Source: JAXHUE01 sp034189655 (GTDB lineage: Bacteria; Chloroflexota; Dehalococcoidia; E44-bin15). Taken from it: a DNA stretch of 55,149 nucleotides. The stretch lies in the NCBI GenBank assembly GCA_034189655.1, contig JAXHUE010000011.1:1-55149 (forward strand). Direction: 5' to 3'. The position numbers were made by a program, and so were the translations under genes. The notes below the pieces were generated by a model, which was not told the origin of the DNA, ran no database searches, and saw only the letters and a list, made by a program, of their open reading frames with translations. Below, piece by piece: positions 1 to 8,841 of this stretch (position 1 is its first letter; every line of letters begins with the position of its first letter).

Positions 1-927
1 CTAGCTCGTTTCGAAAGAGCGGTAGTAGTCGACAGTGGCAGCCAGCCCCTGCTCCAGAGAGAGCCTGGGGCTCCAGCCCAGCTCCCTCTGCGCCAGAGAG
101 GTATCGAGGCAGATACGCCGCACCTCTCCAGTGCGGTACGGGGCATATATCGGCGCATCGCCGTATCCCAAGGCCCGGGCCAGGGCATCGAACATCTCCT
201 GGTCAGAGGTCTCCACGCCGGTGCCGATGTTGTATATCGCCCGCTCCCCGTGCTCCATGGCCAGCAGGTTAGCCGAGACGATGTCGCTCACGTGGGTGTA
301 GTCCCTGGTCTTATCGCCCGCGCCGAATATAGTGGGGCGCTGCCCTTTAAGCATCAGGCCGGCGAAGATAGCGACCACCCCGGCCTCGCCGCGAGGGTTC
401 TGGCGCGAGCCATAGACATTCGAGTACCTCAAGGCCACGTAATCGAGCCCGTAGTGCTGGCCGTAGAGATAGAGGTAGTGCTCCACGGTGTGCTTCGATA
501 TCCCGTACTGGGACAGAGGATTTACCGGGTGGTGCTCGTCTACCGGGAGGTACTGCGGCTCGCCGTACACTGCCCCCCCCGACGAGGCATAGATGAGCCT
601 GGGCACCCCGAAGCGGACACAGGTGGTGATGACGTTAAGGCTCCCCAGGATATTTACCTGGGCGTCGAAGGCCGGCTCCTCAACCGAGCGAGTGACCACC
701 GTCTGTGCGGCGTGGTGGTTGACCACGTCCGGCCTCTCCTGCTCGAACACATCGGCGAGGTCCCGGTCGCAGATGCTCACCCGGTACAGCCTGGCGCCAG
801 GGTTCACGTGAGAGGTGGAGCCGGTATACAAATCGTCCACCACCGCCACGTCGTGGCCGTGCTCGATGAGGGCATCGACAATGTGAGACCCGATAAAGCC
901 TGCCCCCCCGGTGACCAGTACCTTCAC
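1..927 (-). CDS. NAD-dependent epimerase/dehydratase (UDP-glucose 4-epimerase-like)
   Basis: This is a 308-residue extended short-chain dehydrogenase that probably interconverts a nucleotide sugar. The N-terminal TGGAGFIGSH (residues 6-15) is the NAD-binding glycine motif. The catalytic serine region YASSGGAVYG lies near residue 115, followed by YGISK with the Tyr-xxx-Lys pair. The length fits GalE and related UDP- or GDP-sugar epimerases. Its ATG overlaps the stop codon of the upstream DUF763 gene by four bases, so the two are probably co-transcribed and translationally coupled. No other cell-wall or sugar gene lies beside it, so the exact sugar cannot be named. The family call is secure; the substrate is open. 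Confidence 0.9.
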   Translation of the reverse strand: MKVLVTGGAGFIGSHIVDALIEHGHDVAVVDDLYTGSTSHVNPGARLYRVSICDRDLADVFEQERPDVVNHHAAQTVVTRSVEEPAFDAQVNILGSLNVITTCVRFGVPRLIYASSGGAVYGEPQYLPVDEHHPVNPLSQYGISKHTVEHYLYLYGQHYGLDYVALRYSNVYGSRQNPRGEAGVVAIFAGLMLKGQRPTIFGAGDKTRDYTHVSDIVSANLLAMEHGERAIYNIGTGVETSDQEMFDALARALGYGDAPIYAPYRTGEVRRICLDTSLAQRELGWSPRLSLEQGLAATVDYYRSFETS

Positions 928-2048
928 CTGTCGTCTCCTTCCTCGCTGGCGCGGCGGAACCTGCCCAGCCTGGCCAGCGCCTCCATGGTCTCCCTGTTGC
1001 CCAGCCTGGCCCGGCGCACCGCCCCGGCCAGCACCTCGATACTCCTATCGTAGGTCTCGCGGTCTACCGGGTACGGAATGCCGTCCTTGCCGCCGTGGGC
1101 GAAGCCGAAGAGGGCGGGGTCTCTGTAGCTAGAGGGCACCCCGTAGACCAGCTCCGATATCAGGCTCAGGGCACGCACGGTCTTGGGCCCGACCCCCTCC
1201 AGCGAGATGAGCCCCTCGAAGCCCTGCGGCTTGTGCTCATAGGCGGTGAGGAAGGCCCGCTCCAGGTGAGAGGGGTGGATATCGTCCAGTGTGATGTGGT
1301 GCCGTGCCGGCAGGGTCAGCTCCTTCATCCTGTTCAAGTCGGCGACGAGCGCCTCCGGCCTCTCCCCAGCGGCGATACGGGCGATGACAGAGCGGGCCGG
1401 GGTGCTCTCGTCCGCGGTGAGGTTGAGCGTCTGGCCCTTAAAGTCGCAGCAGATGGCAGAGTGGGGCTCGTGCACGAAGTCGGCGACCTGCTCCCCGAGC
1501 CAGTGGTAGCGGCGGGCATAGCGTGTCGCCTCGTTCATGCCCTGCTGTACCACTGCCCACGACCCGCCCTCGTCGAAGAAGAACACGTGGTGGTAGAGCT
1601 GGTACCCGTCCTGGAGGGCCACGCTGTCCACCTTGGCCGACATCCGGCTGGCGTATACCAGGCGCTGCGGGTCGAGAGAGATATCGTGGGCCAGGCCCTC
1701 GATCTGAGCCGGCGTCTGCCGCGAGGTCTTTCCCTTGCCGCCGGCGATGAACAGCCCCAGCTCTCGCTCGTGACCCCTTATCCCCTCCTTGAGCGCGGCA
1801 CAGGCTGTGGTGGTGAGCCCGCTTGAGTGCCAGTCGAAGCCGAGCACGCAGCCAAAGGCCTGGAACCAGTAGGGGTCTGAGAGGCGTCTGAGCATCTCCT
1901 GAGTACCGGCATCGAGCACGATGGCGTGGCACACCTCACGGGACAGCTTGACCATCCTCTCGAAGAGCCATCGCGGCGCCTTGCCGTAGTGGAGGGGCAG
2001 GTTGGCGACGCCGGTCCTCGTCCCTGTGCTATTGGACGCATTGGTCAT
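924..2048 (-). CDS. DUF763 domain protein
   Basis: The product is about 374 residues and matches the DUF763 family, whose signature TGVANLPLHYGKAPRWLF is near the N-terminus. A helix-hairpin-helix-like stretch, LEGVGPKTVRALS, lies near residue 290, which suggests nucleic-acid binding. The family is known mainly from archaea and thermophilic or anaerobic bacteria, and its function is not established. I chose the ATG at 2048 because it has a GGGAG ribosome site seven bases upstream. A TTG nine codons earlier lies at the predicted transcription start of a good minus-strand promoter (2081-2109) and so has no room for a leader. The gene is followed by an overlapping epimerase gene. Confidence 0.88.
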   Translation of the reverse strand: MTNASNSTGTRTGVANLPLHYGKAPRWLFERMVKLSREVCHAIVLDAGTQEMLRRLSDPYWFQAFGCVLGFDWHSSGLTTTACAALKEGIRGHERELGLFIAGGKGKTSRQTPAQIEGLAHDISLDPQRLVYASRMSAKVDSVALQDGYQLYHHVFFFDEGGSWAVVQQGMNEATRYARRYHWLGEQVADFVHEPHSAICCDFKGQTLNLTADESTPARSVIARIAAGERPEALVADLNRMKELTLPARHHITLDDIHPSHLERAFLTAYEHKPQGFEGLISLEGVGPKTVRALSLISELVYGVPSSYRDPALFGFAHGGKDGIPYPVDRETYDRSIEVLAGAVRRARLGNRETMEALARLGRFRRASEEGDDR

Positions 2049-2080
2049 GGCCAGCTCCCAGGGCCTCCATCTCAATCCCT

Positions 2081-2109
2081 ATGTTACTACAAGTGGTGGG
2101 TGGGGGCAA
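2081..2109 (-). promoter_or_regulatory. Sigma-70 promoter for DUF763-epimerase operon
   Basis: On the minus strand TTGCCC (2104-2109) and TAACAT (2081-2086) are separated by 17 bases. Transcription would start near 2074, a short distance before the chosen ATG at 2048. Confidence 0.5.
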
Positions 2110-2140
2110 ACCGCCGTGTCACACCGCGGGGCCGCTATAG

Positions 2141-2169
2141 TTGAACTATGAAGGCGACGGTGGTACAAT
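2141..2169 (+). promoter_or_regulatory. Sigma-70 promoter for HIT gene
   Basis: TTGAAC (2141-2146) and TACAAT (2164-2169) are spaced by 17 bases. Transcription should begin near 2176, which rules out the in-frame TTG at 2141 as the HIT start codon. Confidence 0.65.
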
Positions 2170-2203
2170 TCGCTCGTTCGGCATTAAGAGGGGGGCGGGT
2201 GCC

Positions 2204-2701
2204 TTGAGGACTATGTGGACGCCCTGGCGCATGGCGTACATAATGGGCAAGAAGCCGGCGGGATGCCTGCTCTGCAGCAAGTGGCAGCGGCCTGCCCAGG
2301 ACGACAGGGAGAACTACATCCTCTATAGAGGAGAGCACTGCTACATCATGCTCAATCTCTATCCCTACACCAACGGTCACCTGATGGTAGCGCCCTACGT
2401 GCACGAGGCATGCATCGAGCGGCTGGATGATGAGACGCTGCACCAGCTCATGGCATTCACCAGGGCCGGCACCGCGGCACTGAGAAAGGCCATGTCCCCG
2501 GACGGCTTCAACATGGGCATAAACGAGGGGAAGGTGGCCGGGGCCGGCGTGGCAGACCACATCCACATGCACGTAGTGCCCAGGTGGGAGGGCGACACTA
2601 ACTTTCTGTCGGTGCTCGCGGAGGTCAGGCTGGTACCAGAGACCCTGGACGCGACGTATGAGCGTCTCCTCCCTGCTCTCGAGGAGGCGCTCTCCCGGTA
2701 A
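2204..2701 (+). CDS. HIT (histidine triad) family protein
   Basis: This is a nucleotide hydrolase or transferase of the histidine-triad superfamily, about 165 residues long. The triad HIHMH is at residues 119-123 inside ADHIHMHVVPRW. The N-terminal WTPWRMAYI followed by a CxxC pair is typical of the AP4A-phosphorylase-like branch that acts on dinucleoside polyphosphates. An upstream promoter with its -10 box at 2164-2169 puts the start downstream of it. TTG at 2204 has a purine-rich ribosome site (AGAGGGGGG) about seven bases away. ATG at 2213 is the alternative and would remove only three residues. The gene is monocistronic and precedes the tRNA pair. Confidence 0.9.
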   Translation: MRTMWTPWRMAYIMGKKPAGCLLCSKWQRPAQDDRENYILYRGEHCYIMLNLYPYTNGHLMVAPYVHEACIERLDDETLHQLMAFTRAGTAALRKAMSPDGFNMGINEGKVAGAGVADHIHMHVVPRWEGDTNFLSVLAEVRLVPETLDATYERLLPALEEALSR

Positions 2702-2777
2702 GGCAGGCCTTTCTAGAGCGCATGCTGTCTGCGATCGCATGCCTGGGTGCAGGCCCCTCCGCTGCCGGTAGCCTCCT

Positions 2778-2807
2778 TTGAAAAGGGCGGGGTGCTTGTG
2801 ATACAAT
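2778..2807 (+). promoter_or_regulatory. Promoter for tRNA-His/tRNA-Arg
   Basis: TTGAAA (2778-2783) and TACAAT (2802-2807) have an 18-base spacer. The predicted start lies about ten bases before tRNA-His, so both tRNAs probably form one transcript. Confidence 0.6.
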
Positions 2808-2823
2808 GGCTTTGCGGATCTGT

Positions 2824-2900
2824 GGTGGGCGTAGCCGAGTGGTTAAGGCGCCAGGTTGTGGCCCTGGAGGTCGAGGGTTCGAATCCCTCCGCTCACCCCA
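2824..2900 (+). tRNA. tRNA-His (GTG)
   Basis: The acceptor GTGGGCG (2825-2831) pairs with CGCTCAC. The anticodon loop TTGTGGC gives GTG. The T arm is GAGGG-TTCGAAT-CCCTC and CCA is encoded at 2898-2900. The extra G(-1) at 2824 faces a C at the discriminator position, the identity element of tRNA-His. Confidence 0.97.
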
Positions 2901-2982
2901 CACGCGTGTGAGAGGGCCGGGCATACCAGCCCGGCCATAGAGAGCGGCCTTCCAATACTCCCCATCACCCGGCACCCAGAGG

Positions 2983-3059
2983 GCGCCCGTAGCTCAGCGG
3001 ACAAGAGCATCGGTCTTCGGAACCGAGGGTCAGGGGTTCGAATCCCTTCGGGCGCGCCA
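2983..3059 (+). tRNA. tRNA-Arg (TCG)
   Basis: The acceptor GCGCCCG (2983-2989) pairs perfectly with CGGGCGC. The anticodon stem is TCGGT/ACCGA with loop CTTCGGA, giving anticodon TCG for arginine CGN codons. CCA is encoded at 3057-3059. It lies 82 bases after tRNA-His with no promoter seen between them. Confidence 0.96.
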
Positions 3060-3066
3060 CCTTCAT

Positions 3067-3345
3067 TTAGCGATGGCCGAGCCGCGCCTGCACCTCGTCT
3101 AGGGAGAGGCCTTCTATGGCGAGCACCTTGCGGCGGCTGGTCTGCCCCTTCTCTATGGTGACCTGCCCCCTGGCTATGCCCAGCTGATCGGCGATGAAGG
3201 AGATGAGCTCGCGGTTGGCCTCTCCCTTCACCGGGCGAGCGGCTACCCTCACCTCCAGGAGGCCGTCCCTCATGTCCAGCACCTGGTTCTTCCTGGAGCC
3301 AGGGTGGACCAGGACGGACAGCCTGGCCGCATCGGGGGACGGCAT
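3067..3345 (-). CDS. DUF167 (YggU-like) protein
   Basis: The 92-residue product matches the DUF167/YggU family, with the conserved core VRVAARPVKGEANRELI (about residues 32-48) followed by the segment holding TIEKGQTSRRKVL. The family is a small alpha/beta fold of unknown biochemical role. Its ATG sits directly against the stop codon region of mtaB, so it is the second gene of an mtaB operon. It ends seven bases from the tRNA-Arg gene, which runs toward it. Confidence 0.9.
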   Translation of the reverse strand: MPSPDAARLSVLVHPGSRKNQVLDMRDGLLEVRVAARPVKGEANRELISFIADQLGIARGQVTIEKGQTSRRKVLAIEGLSLDEVQARLGHR

Positions 3346-4575
3346 TCACCCCACCCCTATGGGCACGGCACGTGAGCCGTCCACCAGCCTGGCCTCGGTG
3401 AGCCTGTTTGCAAGGGGCGCATTGCTGTGGGCGTGGACCCTGATGTAGTTGTCGGTGAGCCCCTGCCACACCCCGTCGCCTTCGTCCTCCCACAGCACCG
3501 TCATGGTGCGACCGGCGAAGCGCTCGCGGAAACCGCGGGATACCTCCTCCGCCAGCGCTCTCATGCGCCGGCACCTGTCCCTCTTGACCTGCTCTGCCAC
3601 CTTGCCCGGCATCCCGCAGGCCGCTGTGCCCGGCCGCTCGGAGAAGGGGAAGACGTGGATATCGGCCAGCCCCAGCTCGCGGCAGAGGGCATAGCTCTCC
3701 TCGAACTCCTCCTCGCTCTCGCCGGGAAAGCCGACGACTATATCCGTGGTGATGGCGATGTCGGGCACCGCCCTCCGTGCCATCTCAACTGCCCCCACGA
3801 AGTCGGCGACGTGGTACCCGCGGCCCATGCGCCCCAGCACCGCGTCGCTGCCGCTCTGGAGCGGGATGTGGAGGTGACGGCACAGCCTGTCGTCGCGCCA
3901 CAGTGAGAGTAGCCCTGGAGTGACATCCTCGGGGCGGAGCGAGGAGAGGCGCAGCCTGGCGATGCCGCTCTCGTCGAGGACGCGTCTCACCAGCAGGGCC
4001 AGCCCCGGCACCACCGTCCCGATGTGGGTCCCGGTGAGCACCACCTCCTGGTAGCCCGTTGCCACCCGTGAGCGTACCGTTGCCACCACATCGTCGATGG
4101 GGAGGCTGCGCTCGGCGCCCCTCACGTGGGGGACGATGCAGTAGGCGCACCAGCGGCTGCAGCCCTCCTGCACCTTGACCATGCTCCGGGTGCGAAAGGA
4201 AGGGGGCGGGCCGTCTGCCGCGCCGCGGCGTGCCCCGAGGAGCTCAGCCAGCCTGTGCTTGCCGGCATTGTCCACCACCATGTCGACCTCGTCCATCCCG
4301 CGAAGCACCGAGGGCGCCCGCTGCACGTAGCAGCCCGCGGCGACGATGAAGGCCCCGGGCATGGCACGCCTCGCCGCACGCAGCAGGTGACGAGACTTGC
4401 GGTCCGCGATGTGGGTCACGGTACAGGTGTTGAGTATGTAGATATCGGCGCCGGAGGAAGGGGCCACGACGCGATAGCCAGAGCGGTGCAGGTCCCACGC
4501 CAGGGCCTCGCTCTCCGCCTGGTTGAGCTTGCAGCCCAGGGTCTCTATGGTGACGGTGGTGCCATGCTCGTGCAT
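3346..4575 (-). CDS. mtaB: tRNA t6A37 methylthiotransferase
   Basis: This radical SAM enzyme adds a methylthio group to N6-threonylcarbamoyladenosine at position 37 of tRNAs. The first iron-sulfur cluster ligands are Cys15 (LGCKLNQAE), Cys51 (NTCTV) and Cys82 (GCYVQ), typical of the MiaB/MtaB N-terminal UPF0004 domain. The radical SAM CxxxCxxC is at Cys139, Cys143 and Cys146 (CSRWCAYC). The 409-residue length and C-terminal TRAM-like end fit MtaB better than RimO or MiaB. A promoter at 4605-4634 precedes it and a DUF167 gene follows without a gap. Confidence 0.9.
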   Translation of the reverse strand: MHEHGTTVTIETLGCKLNQAESEALAWDLHRSGYRVVAPSSGADIYILNTCTVTHIADRKSRHLLRAARRAMPGAFIVAAGCYVQRAPSVLRGMDEVDMVVDNAGKHRLAELLGARRGAADGPPPSFRTRSMVKVQEGCSRWCAYCIVPHVRGAERSLPIDDVVATVRSRVATGYQEVVLTGTHIGTVVPGLALLVRRVLDESGIARLRLSSLRPEDVTPGLLSLWRDDRLCRHLHIPLQSGSDAVLGRMGRGYHVADFVGAVEMARRAVPDIAITTDIVVGFPGESEEEFEESYALCRELGLADIHVFPFSERPGTAACGMPGKVAEQVKRDRCRRMRALAEEVSRGFRERFAGRTMTVLWEDEGDGVWQGLTDNYIRVHAHSNAPLANRLTEARLVDGSRAVPIGVG

Positions 4576-4604
4576 GATGGTTTGACTTCCCTTTCGCTTA
4601 TGCT

Positions 4605-4634
4605 ATTATAGGGGTTGAGTTTGCGGCAGGTCAA
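4605..4634 (-). promoter_or_regulatory. Sigma-70 promoter for mtaB
   Basis: On the minus strand TTGACC (4629-4634) and TATAAT (4605-4610) are separated by 18 bases. The leader to the mtaB ATG at 4575 is about 25 bases. Confidence 0.65.
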
Positions 4635-4729
4635 CGAGAAAGCACCGGCCCTAGTATAGCGATGTACCAGACGACGTGCTATACTTGGACAGGCCAGAGA
4701 TACCGGAACGGGAGGAGGTGTACTCCTAT

Positions 4730-5968
4730 ATGAGCGAGAGGGTTGTCGTCACCGGCATAGGGATCATCAGCCCCCTGGGGCTTGACGTTCAGTCTACGTG
4801 GCAGGCACTGGTCGCCGGGAAGTCGGGGGTAGACCGCATCACCCATTTCGACCCGGAGGGCTTCGATACCATGATCGCCGCCGAGGTGAAGGGCTTCGAT
4901 GCCGGAAACTACATGGACCGCAAGGAAGTGCGGCGCATGGAGCGCTTCGTCCAGTTTGCCGTGGCCGCCGCCCGCGAGGCCGTCGGCAAGGCGCAGCTCA
5001 CCATCGACAGCTCCAATGCCGAGGATATCGGCGTGGTCATCGGGGCCGGCTTCGGCGGCCTGGGCACGCTGCTGGGCCAGCACCAGGTGCTGCTCGAGAA
5101 GGGGCCGGACCGGGTGAGTCCCTTCCTGGTCACCATGATGATAGCCGACATGGCACCCGGCCAGGTCTCCATCTTGTTGGGGGCCAAGGGGCCCAACTTC
5201 TGCATAACGTCGTCGTGTGCCAGCGGCTCCGACGCCATCGGCGAGTCCTTAGAGATCATTCGACGCGGTGATGCCCAGGCCATGATCGCGGGCGGCACCG
5301 AGGCCCAGATCATCCCCCTGACCGTGGCTGCGTTCAACTCGGCGCGGGCCATATCTACCAGGAACCACGAGCCCCATAAGGCCTCGAGGCCGTTCGACGC
5401 CGAGCGCGACGGCTTCGTCATCGGAGAGGGGGCGGCCATCCTCGTCCTGGAGAGCCTCTCTTTCGCCACCAGGCGCGGTGCGCCCATCCTGGCCGAGATC
5501 GTGAGCTACGGTGCCTCCGGGGATGCCTTTCACGTCACGCAACCTGCCGAGGGGGCCGAGGGCGGTGTGCGCTCGATGAGGATGGCCCTCAAGAAGGCGG
5601 GGCTTGAGCCCACGGACGTGCACTACATAAACGCTCACGGCACCTCGACACAGCTCAACGATAAAAACGAGACTGCCGCCCTGAAGACCATGTTTGGCGA
5701 CTATGCCTACCGGGTACCGGTGAGCTCTACCAAGTCGATGACCGGCCATCTCCTGGGCGCTGCTGGGGCCATCGAGTCGGCGGTATGTATCCTCACCATC
5801 CAGCACGGGATCATCCCGCCGACGACAAACCTCACCAGCCCCGACCCCGAGTGCGACCTGGACTACGTGCCCAACGTGGCGCGCCAGGCCAAGGTCGATG
5901 TTGCCCTCACCAACTCCTTTGGCTTCGGTGGTCACAACTCCTCGCTCATCTACCGCCGCTATACTTAA
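4730..5968 (+). CDS. fabF: 3-oxoacyl-ACP synthase II
   Basis: This condensing enzyme elongates fatty acyl chains with malonyl-ACP. It has 412 residues, the normal FabF length. The nucleophile is in SSCASGSDAIGE near residue 163. The two histidines are in INAHGTST near residue 300 and KSMTGHLLGAAGA near residue 336. I chose the ATG at 4730, which gives the usual MSERVVVTGIGIISPLG start and has a GGGAGGAGGTG ribosome site upstream. A TATACT -10-like box at 4680-4685 is visible but its -35 is poor. It stands apart from other fab genes and is followed after 30 bases by recJ. Confidence 0.95.
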   Translation: MSERVVVTGIGIISPLGLDVQSTWQALVAGKSGVDRITHFDPEGFDTMIAAEVKGFDAGNYMDRKEVRRMERFVQFAVAAAREAVGKAQLTIDSSNAEDIGVVIGAGFGGLGTLLGQHQVLLEKGPDRVSPFLVTMMIADMAPGQVSILLGAKGPNFCITSSCASGSDAIGESLEIIRRGDAQAMIAGGTEAQIIPLTVAAFNSARAISTRNHEPHKASRPFDAERDGFVIGEGAAILVLESLSFATRRGAPILAEIVSYGASGDAFHVTQPAEGAEGGVRSMRMALKKAGLEPTDVHYINAHGTSTQLNDKNETAALKTMFGDYAYRVPVSSTKSMTGHLLGAAGAIESAVCILTIQHGIIPPTTNLTSPDPECDLDYVPNVARQAKVDVALTNSFGFGGHNSSLIYRRYT

Positions 5969-5998
5969 GAAGTGATTTCTGGCCAGTGAGGTGACGTA

Positions 5999-7684
5999 GT
6001 GGGCCATTGCCGGTGGCGCGTAATGCCACCCGTACCAGATGGACAGCTTTCCAGAGTAGCAGGGCTGCGGCCGCTGATGGCCCAGCTCCTCTACAACCGG
6101 GGGGTCACCGAGAGCGCCCAGGTAGAGCCCTTCATCCGTGCCGACAGGGAGCTCCTCTACGACCCGTTCCTCCTCTGCGACATGGAGCGGGCGGTGGCCC
6201 GCATCGAGGCCGCCCTGCGCTCCGGTGAGACCATCTCCATATACGGCGACTTCGACGCTGACGGCGTCACCGCCACCGCCATACTCGTGGATGGGTTCTC
6301 TGCCCTGGGCGGCAGGGTCATCCCCTACATCCCGCGCCGCACCGAGGAGGGCTACGGCTTGAACAACGCCGCGCTGGAGACGCTGAAGGGCGACGGGGTA
6401 GGCCTGGTGATCACCGTGGACTGCGGCATCAGCTCCGCCCCCGAGGTGGAGCGGGCCAACGAGATCGGCTTAGACGTCATCGTTACCGACCACCACACCG
6501 TCCCCTCACAGATGCCCCCAGCCGTGGCCGTAGTCGATCCCAAGCGGGGCGACTCCTGCTACCCCTTCCCCGACCTCGCCGGCGTGGGCGTCGCCTTCAA
6601 GCTCCTCCAGGCGCTTTACTACTCGCTGGGGAGGGATGACGACCTGGACCAGTACCTCGACCTGGTGGCCCTGGGAACGGTCACCGACATGTCACCTCTC
6701 GTCGGGGAGAACCGCTACCTGGTCAAGCACGGCATCGAGGCGCTCCAGCGCACAGAGCGGCCGGGGCTCCTGGAGTTGGCACGGAGCGCCGGCATACCCG
6801 TGGCCGGTATCGACCCGGAGGTGATCTCGTGGGTGCTGGGGCCGCGCTTAAACGCTGCGGGCAGGCTGGACCACGCCATGAGGAGCTACAACCTGCTCGC
6901 CACTGACTCCGTTGAGGAGGCACAGCGAATCGCCTCCTGGATAGAGCGAAAAAATTCCCAGAGACAGGCGCTCACCGAGGGCGTGTTGGCCGATGCCAGG
7001 GCAAAGGTAGAGGCCCAGGGCACAGACCAACCCCTGCTCATGGTGGGCGGCGAGGGCTACCCCTCCGGCGTGGTGGGCGTGGTCGCGGGGAGGCTATCGG
7101 AGGCATACTATCGCCCCGTCATCGTCTGCGAGATCGGCGCGGAGCAGGTACGGGGCAGCGCCCGCAGCATCCCCGAGTTCGACGTCACCGCCGCCCTCAC
7201 CCAGTGCTGCGACCTGCTCAGCCGCTTCGGCGGTCACCCCATGGCAGCGGGTTTCACCGCGCCTCTTGAGAACCTGGGGCCTCTCCACCACAGGCTGCTC
7301 GAGATCGCCCAGGCCCACCTGGCGGGACTCGACCTTCGTCGCAGCATCGCCATAGACGCCCAGGTGAGGCTCGACACCCTCGGCGGAGGTGCCTTCAGCA
7401 TGATGCAGAGGCTCGCCCCCTTCGGCCGCGCCAATCCCCTGCCCACCTTCTTGAGCCGCGGTGTCGCCGTGGAGGAGTGCCGTTGCGTCGGGGGCAAAGG
7501 GGAGCACCTGAAGCTCAAGATCAGGACAAACAACGTGGTGTGGGATACCATTGGCTTCAGGCAGGGGTACCTGGTGGGCGAGGTCACCCCCACCATAGAC
7601 ATCGTCTACAACCTCCAGGTGGACCAGTGGAGCGGTGGCGAGCGGCTCCAGCTCAACATGCTGGACTTTGCGCCACGCGCATAA
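5999..7684 (+). CDS. recJ: Single-stranded-DNA-specific exonuclease RecJ
   Basis: RecJ degrades single-stranded DNA 5' to 3' in recombination and mismatch repair. The DHH phosphoesterase motifs are in order: DFDADG at 84-89, DCG at 141-143, and the signature DHH at 164-166. The DHHA1 motif GGHPMAAGF follows near residue 410, and a C-terminal OB-type domain completes the 561 residues. The start is GTG at 5999, preceded by GAGGTGA at a suitable distance. It lies 30 bases after fabF and may be read from the same promoter. Confidence 0.94.
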   Translation: MGHCRWRVMPPVPDGQLSRVAGLRPLMAQLLYNRGVTESAQVEPFIRADRELLYDPFLLCDMERAVARIEAALRSGETISIYGDFDADGVTATAILVDGFSALGGRVIPYIPRRTEEGYGLNNAALETLKGDGVGLVITVDCGISSAPEVERANEIGLDVIVTDHHTVPSQMPPAVAVVDPKRGDSCYPFPDLAGVGVAFKLLQALYYSLGRDDDLDQYLDLVALGTVTDMSPLVGENRYLVKHGIEALQRTERPGLLELARSAGIPVAGIDPEVISWVLGPRLNAAGRLDHAMRSYNLLATDSVEEAQRIASWIERKNSQRQALTEGVLADARAKVEAQGTDQPLLMVGGEGYPSGVVGVVAGRLSEAYYRPVIVCEIGAEQVRGSARSIPEFDVTAALTQCCDLLSRFGGHPMAAGFTAPLENLGPLHHRLLEIAQAHLAGLDLRRSIAIDAQVRLDTLGGGAFSMMQRLAPFGRANPLPTFLSRGVAVEECRCVGGKGEHLKLKIRTNNVVWDTIGFRQGYLVGEVTPTIDIVYNLQVDQWSGGERLQLNMLDFAPRA

Positions 7685-7868
7685 AGCGGGCCCCCATAAG
7701 AGCGCGAGACCCCATGCACAACACACAGCGGGATTGGCGTATCTACGTCGTGGACAGCACGTAGGCCACTTTCATCGCTGGGAGAGAGGGCTTAAAAGCC
7801 AGCCTCTGCACCAGGCGCCGTGGCGTATAAGGGTAAGGACGGGGACGGGGACGGGCGCCGCCGCCATC

Positions 7869-8690
7869 TCACGCAGGCGGAAGCCCTGCATCCGGCGTCG
7901 GTATGGCCGCCCGCCTGGCCTGCCTCATGTTGCGGATGAGAAGGGGGATACACACCGCCATCACCAGGAGCGCGATGAAGTGGGCCTCGTGGAGGGGGCC
8001 GACGCTTATCTGGATACCGGGGTTGGGCAGGGCACGGGTGAACTCGATGGCGAAGCGTCCCAGCGAGTAGAGCGACAGGTAGAGCAGGAACAGTGACCCA
8101 TCGGGTTTGAGCCTCCCGCTCAGGCGCAGGAGCAGGCCGAAGACCAGGAGGTCCCATATGATCTCGTACACTGGCGATGGGTGCGTGGGCACTCCCAGCA
8201 TGGCGTAGGCATCGGGGTGGGTATAGACGAATGCCCAGGGCAGTGTCGTCTCGATACCGAAGGCATCGCCGTTTATGGTACACCCGATGCGGCCCACTGC
8301 CTGTGCCAGGATGAGGGCCGGGGCCACGACGTCGGCAAGCTGTCCCAGCTTCGTGCCGGTCACCCTGGCATATATCACCGCGGCGAGTGTGCCCCCCAGT
8401 ATGGCACCGAATATGGAGAGGCCCACCCAGAACTGCAGTATCTGTGCCGGGTTACCAGCATAGAGAGGGATGTAGTCTATGACGTGTACCAGCCGGGCCC
8501 CGATGACACCGCCGATGATGGCCCAGGGGGCGAGGCCGAAGATGACGTCTCGCTGCACGGCGGACCCCCTGGCCCGCCACAGCGATGCCACGACGCCGAC
8601 CACGACGGCGAGGACAACCATTATGCCATGCCACCCGATGGGCATGGAACCTACGTAGAAGAGGTTGGGGTCGATCCCTATATGTATCAT
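7869..8690 (-). CDS. lgt: Prolipoprotein diacylglyceryl transferase
   Basis: This integral membrane enzyme transfers diacylglycerol from phosphatidylglycerol to the lipobox cysteine of prolipoproteins. The 273-residue protein has about seven hydrophobic segments. The Lgt signature is GRIGCTINGDAFG at residues 133-145; the usual GNFxNGE is here GCTINGD. The N-terminal PIGWHGIM includes the conserved region around the catalytic histidine. A strong promoter (8714-8742) lies just upstream, leaving only about 17 bases of leader with a GGAG site. The 184 bases between its stop and recJ hold only a short GGGGAC hexamer run and no gene. Confidence 0.94.
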   Translation of the reverse strand: MIHIGIDPNLFYVGSMPIGWHGIMVVLAVVVGVVASLWRARGSAVQRDVIFGLAPWAIIGGVIGARLVHVIDYIPLYAGNPAQILQFWVGLSIFGAILGGTLAAVIYARVTGTKLGQLADVVAPALILAQAVGRIGCTINGDAFGIETTLPWAFVYTHPDAYAMLGVPTHPSPVYEIIWDLLVFGLLLRLSGRLKPDGSLFLLYLSLYSLGRFAIEFTRALPNPGIQISVGPLHEAHFIALLVMAVCIPLLIRNMRQARRAAIPTPDAGLPPA

Positions 8691-8713
8691 GGACTCCGCT
8701 TCAACCTTCGAGC

Positions 8714-8742
8714 ATTCTACAGAAACGCGCCCTGGATGTCAA
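8714..8742 (-). promoter_or_regulatory. Strong sigma-70 promoter for lgt
   Basis: On the minus strand a perfect TTGACA (8737-8742) and TAGAAT (8714-8719) are separated by 17 bases. It faces away from the xerD promoter in the same intergenic space. Confidence 0.75.
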
Positions 8743-8800
8743 GCGAGTGGAAAATTATGGAAAGTGAATTTATCTTTATAGCTGCAATTTTTTGGAGATT

Positions 8801-8810
8801 ATGTTAGAAT
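8801..8810 (+). promoter_or_regulatory. Extended -10 promoter for xerD-like gene
   Basis: TG-N-TAGAAT (TAGAAT at 8805-8810) forms an extended -10 element. The -35 region (CTGCAA at 8782-8787) is weak, as is usual for this promoter class. The same TGTTAGAAT string recurs before amrS. Confidence 0.5.
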
Positions 8811-8841
8811 AGCCGTTAGCCTCTGTGAAAAGGAGATGTCC

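Noticed and set aside
7685..7868. GGGGAC hexamer run near 7838-7856 as a G-quadruplex or repeat element
   Set aside because: Only two or three G runs are long enough and the unit occurs about three times; it may be chance in GC-rich DNA.
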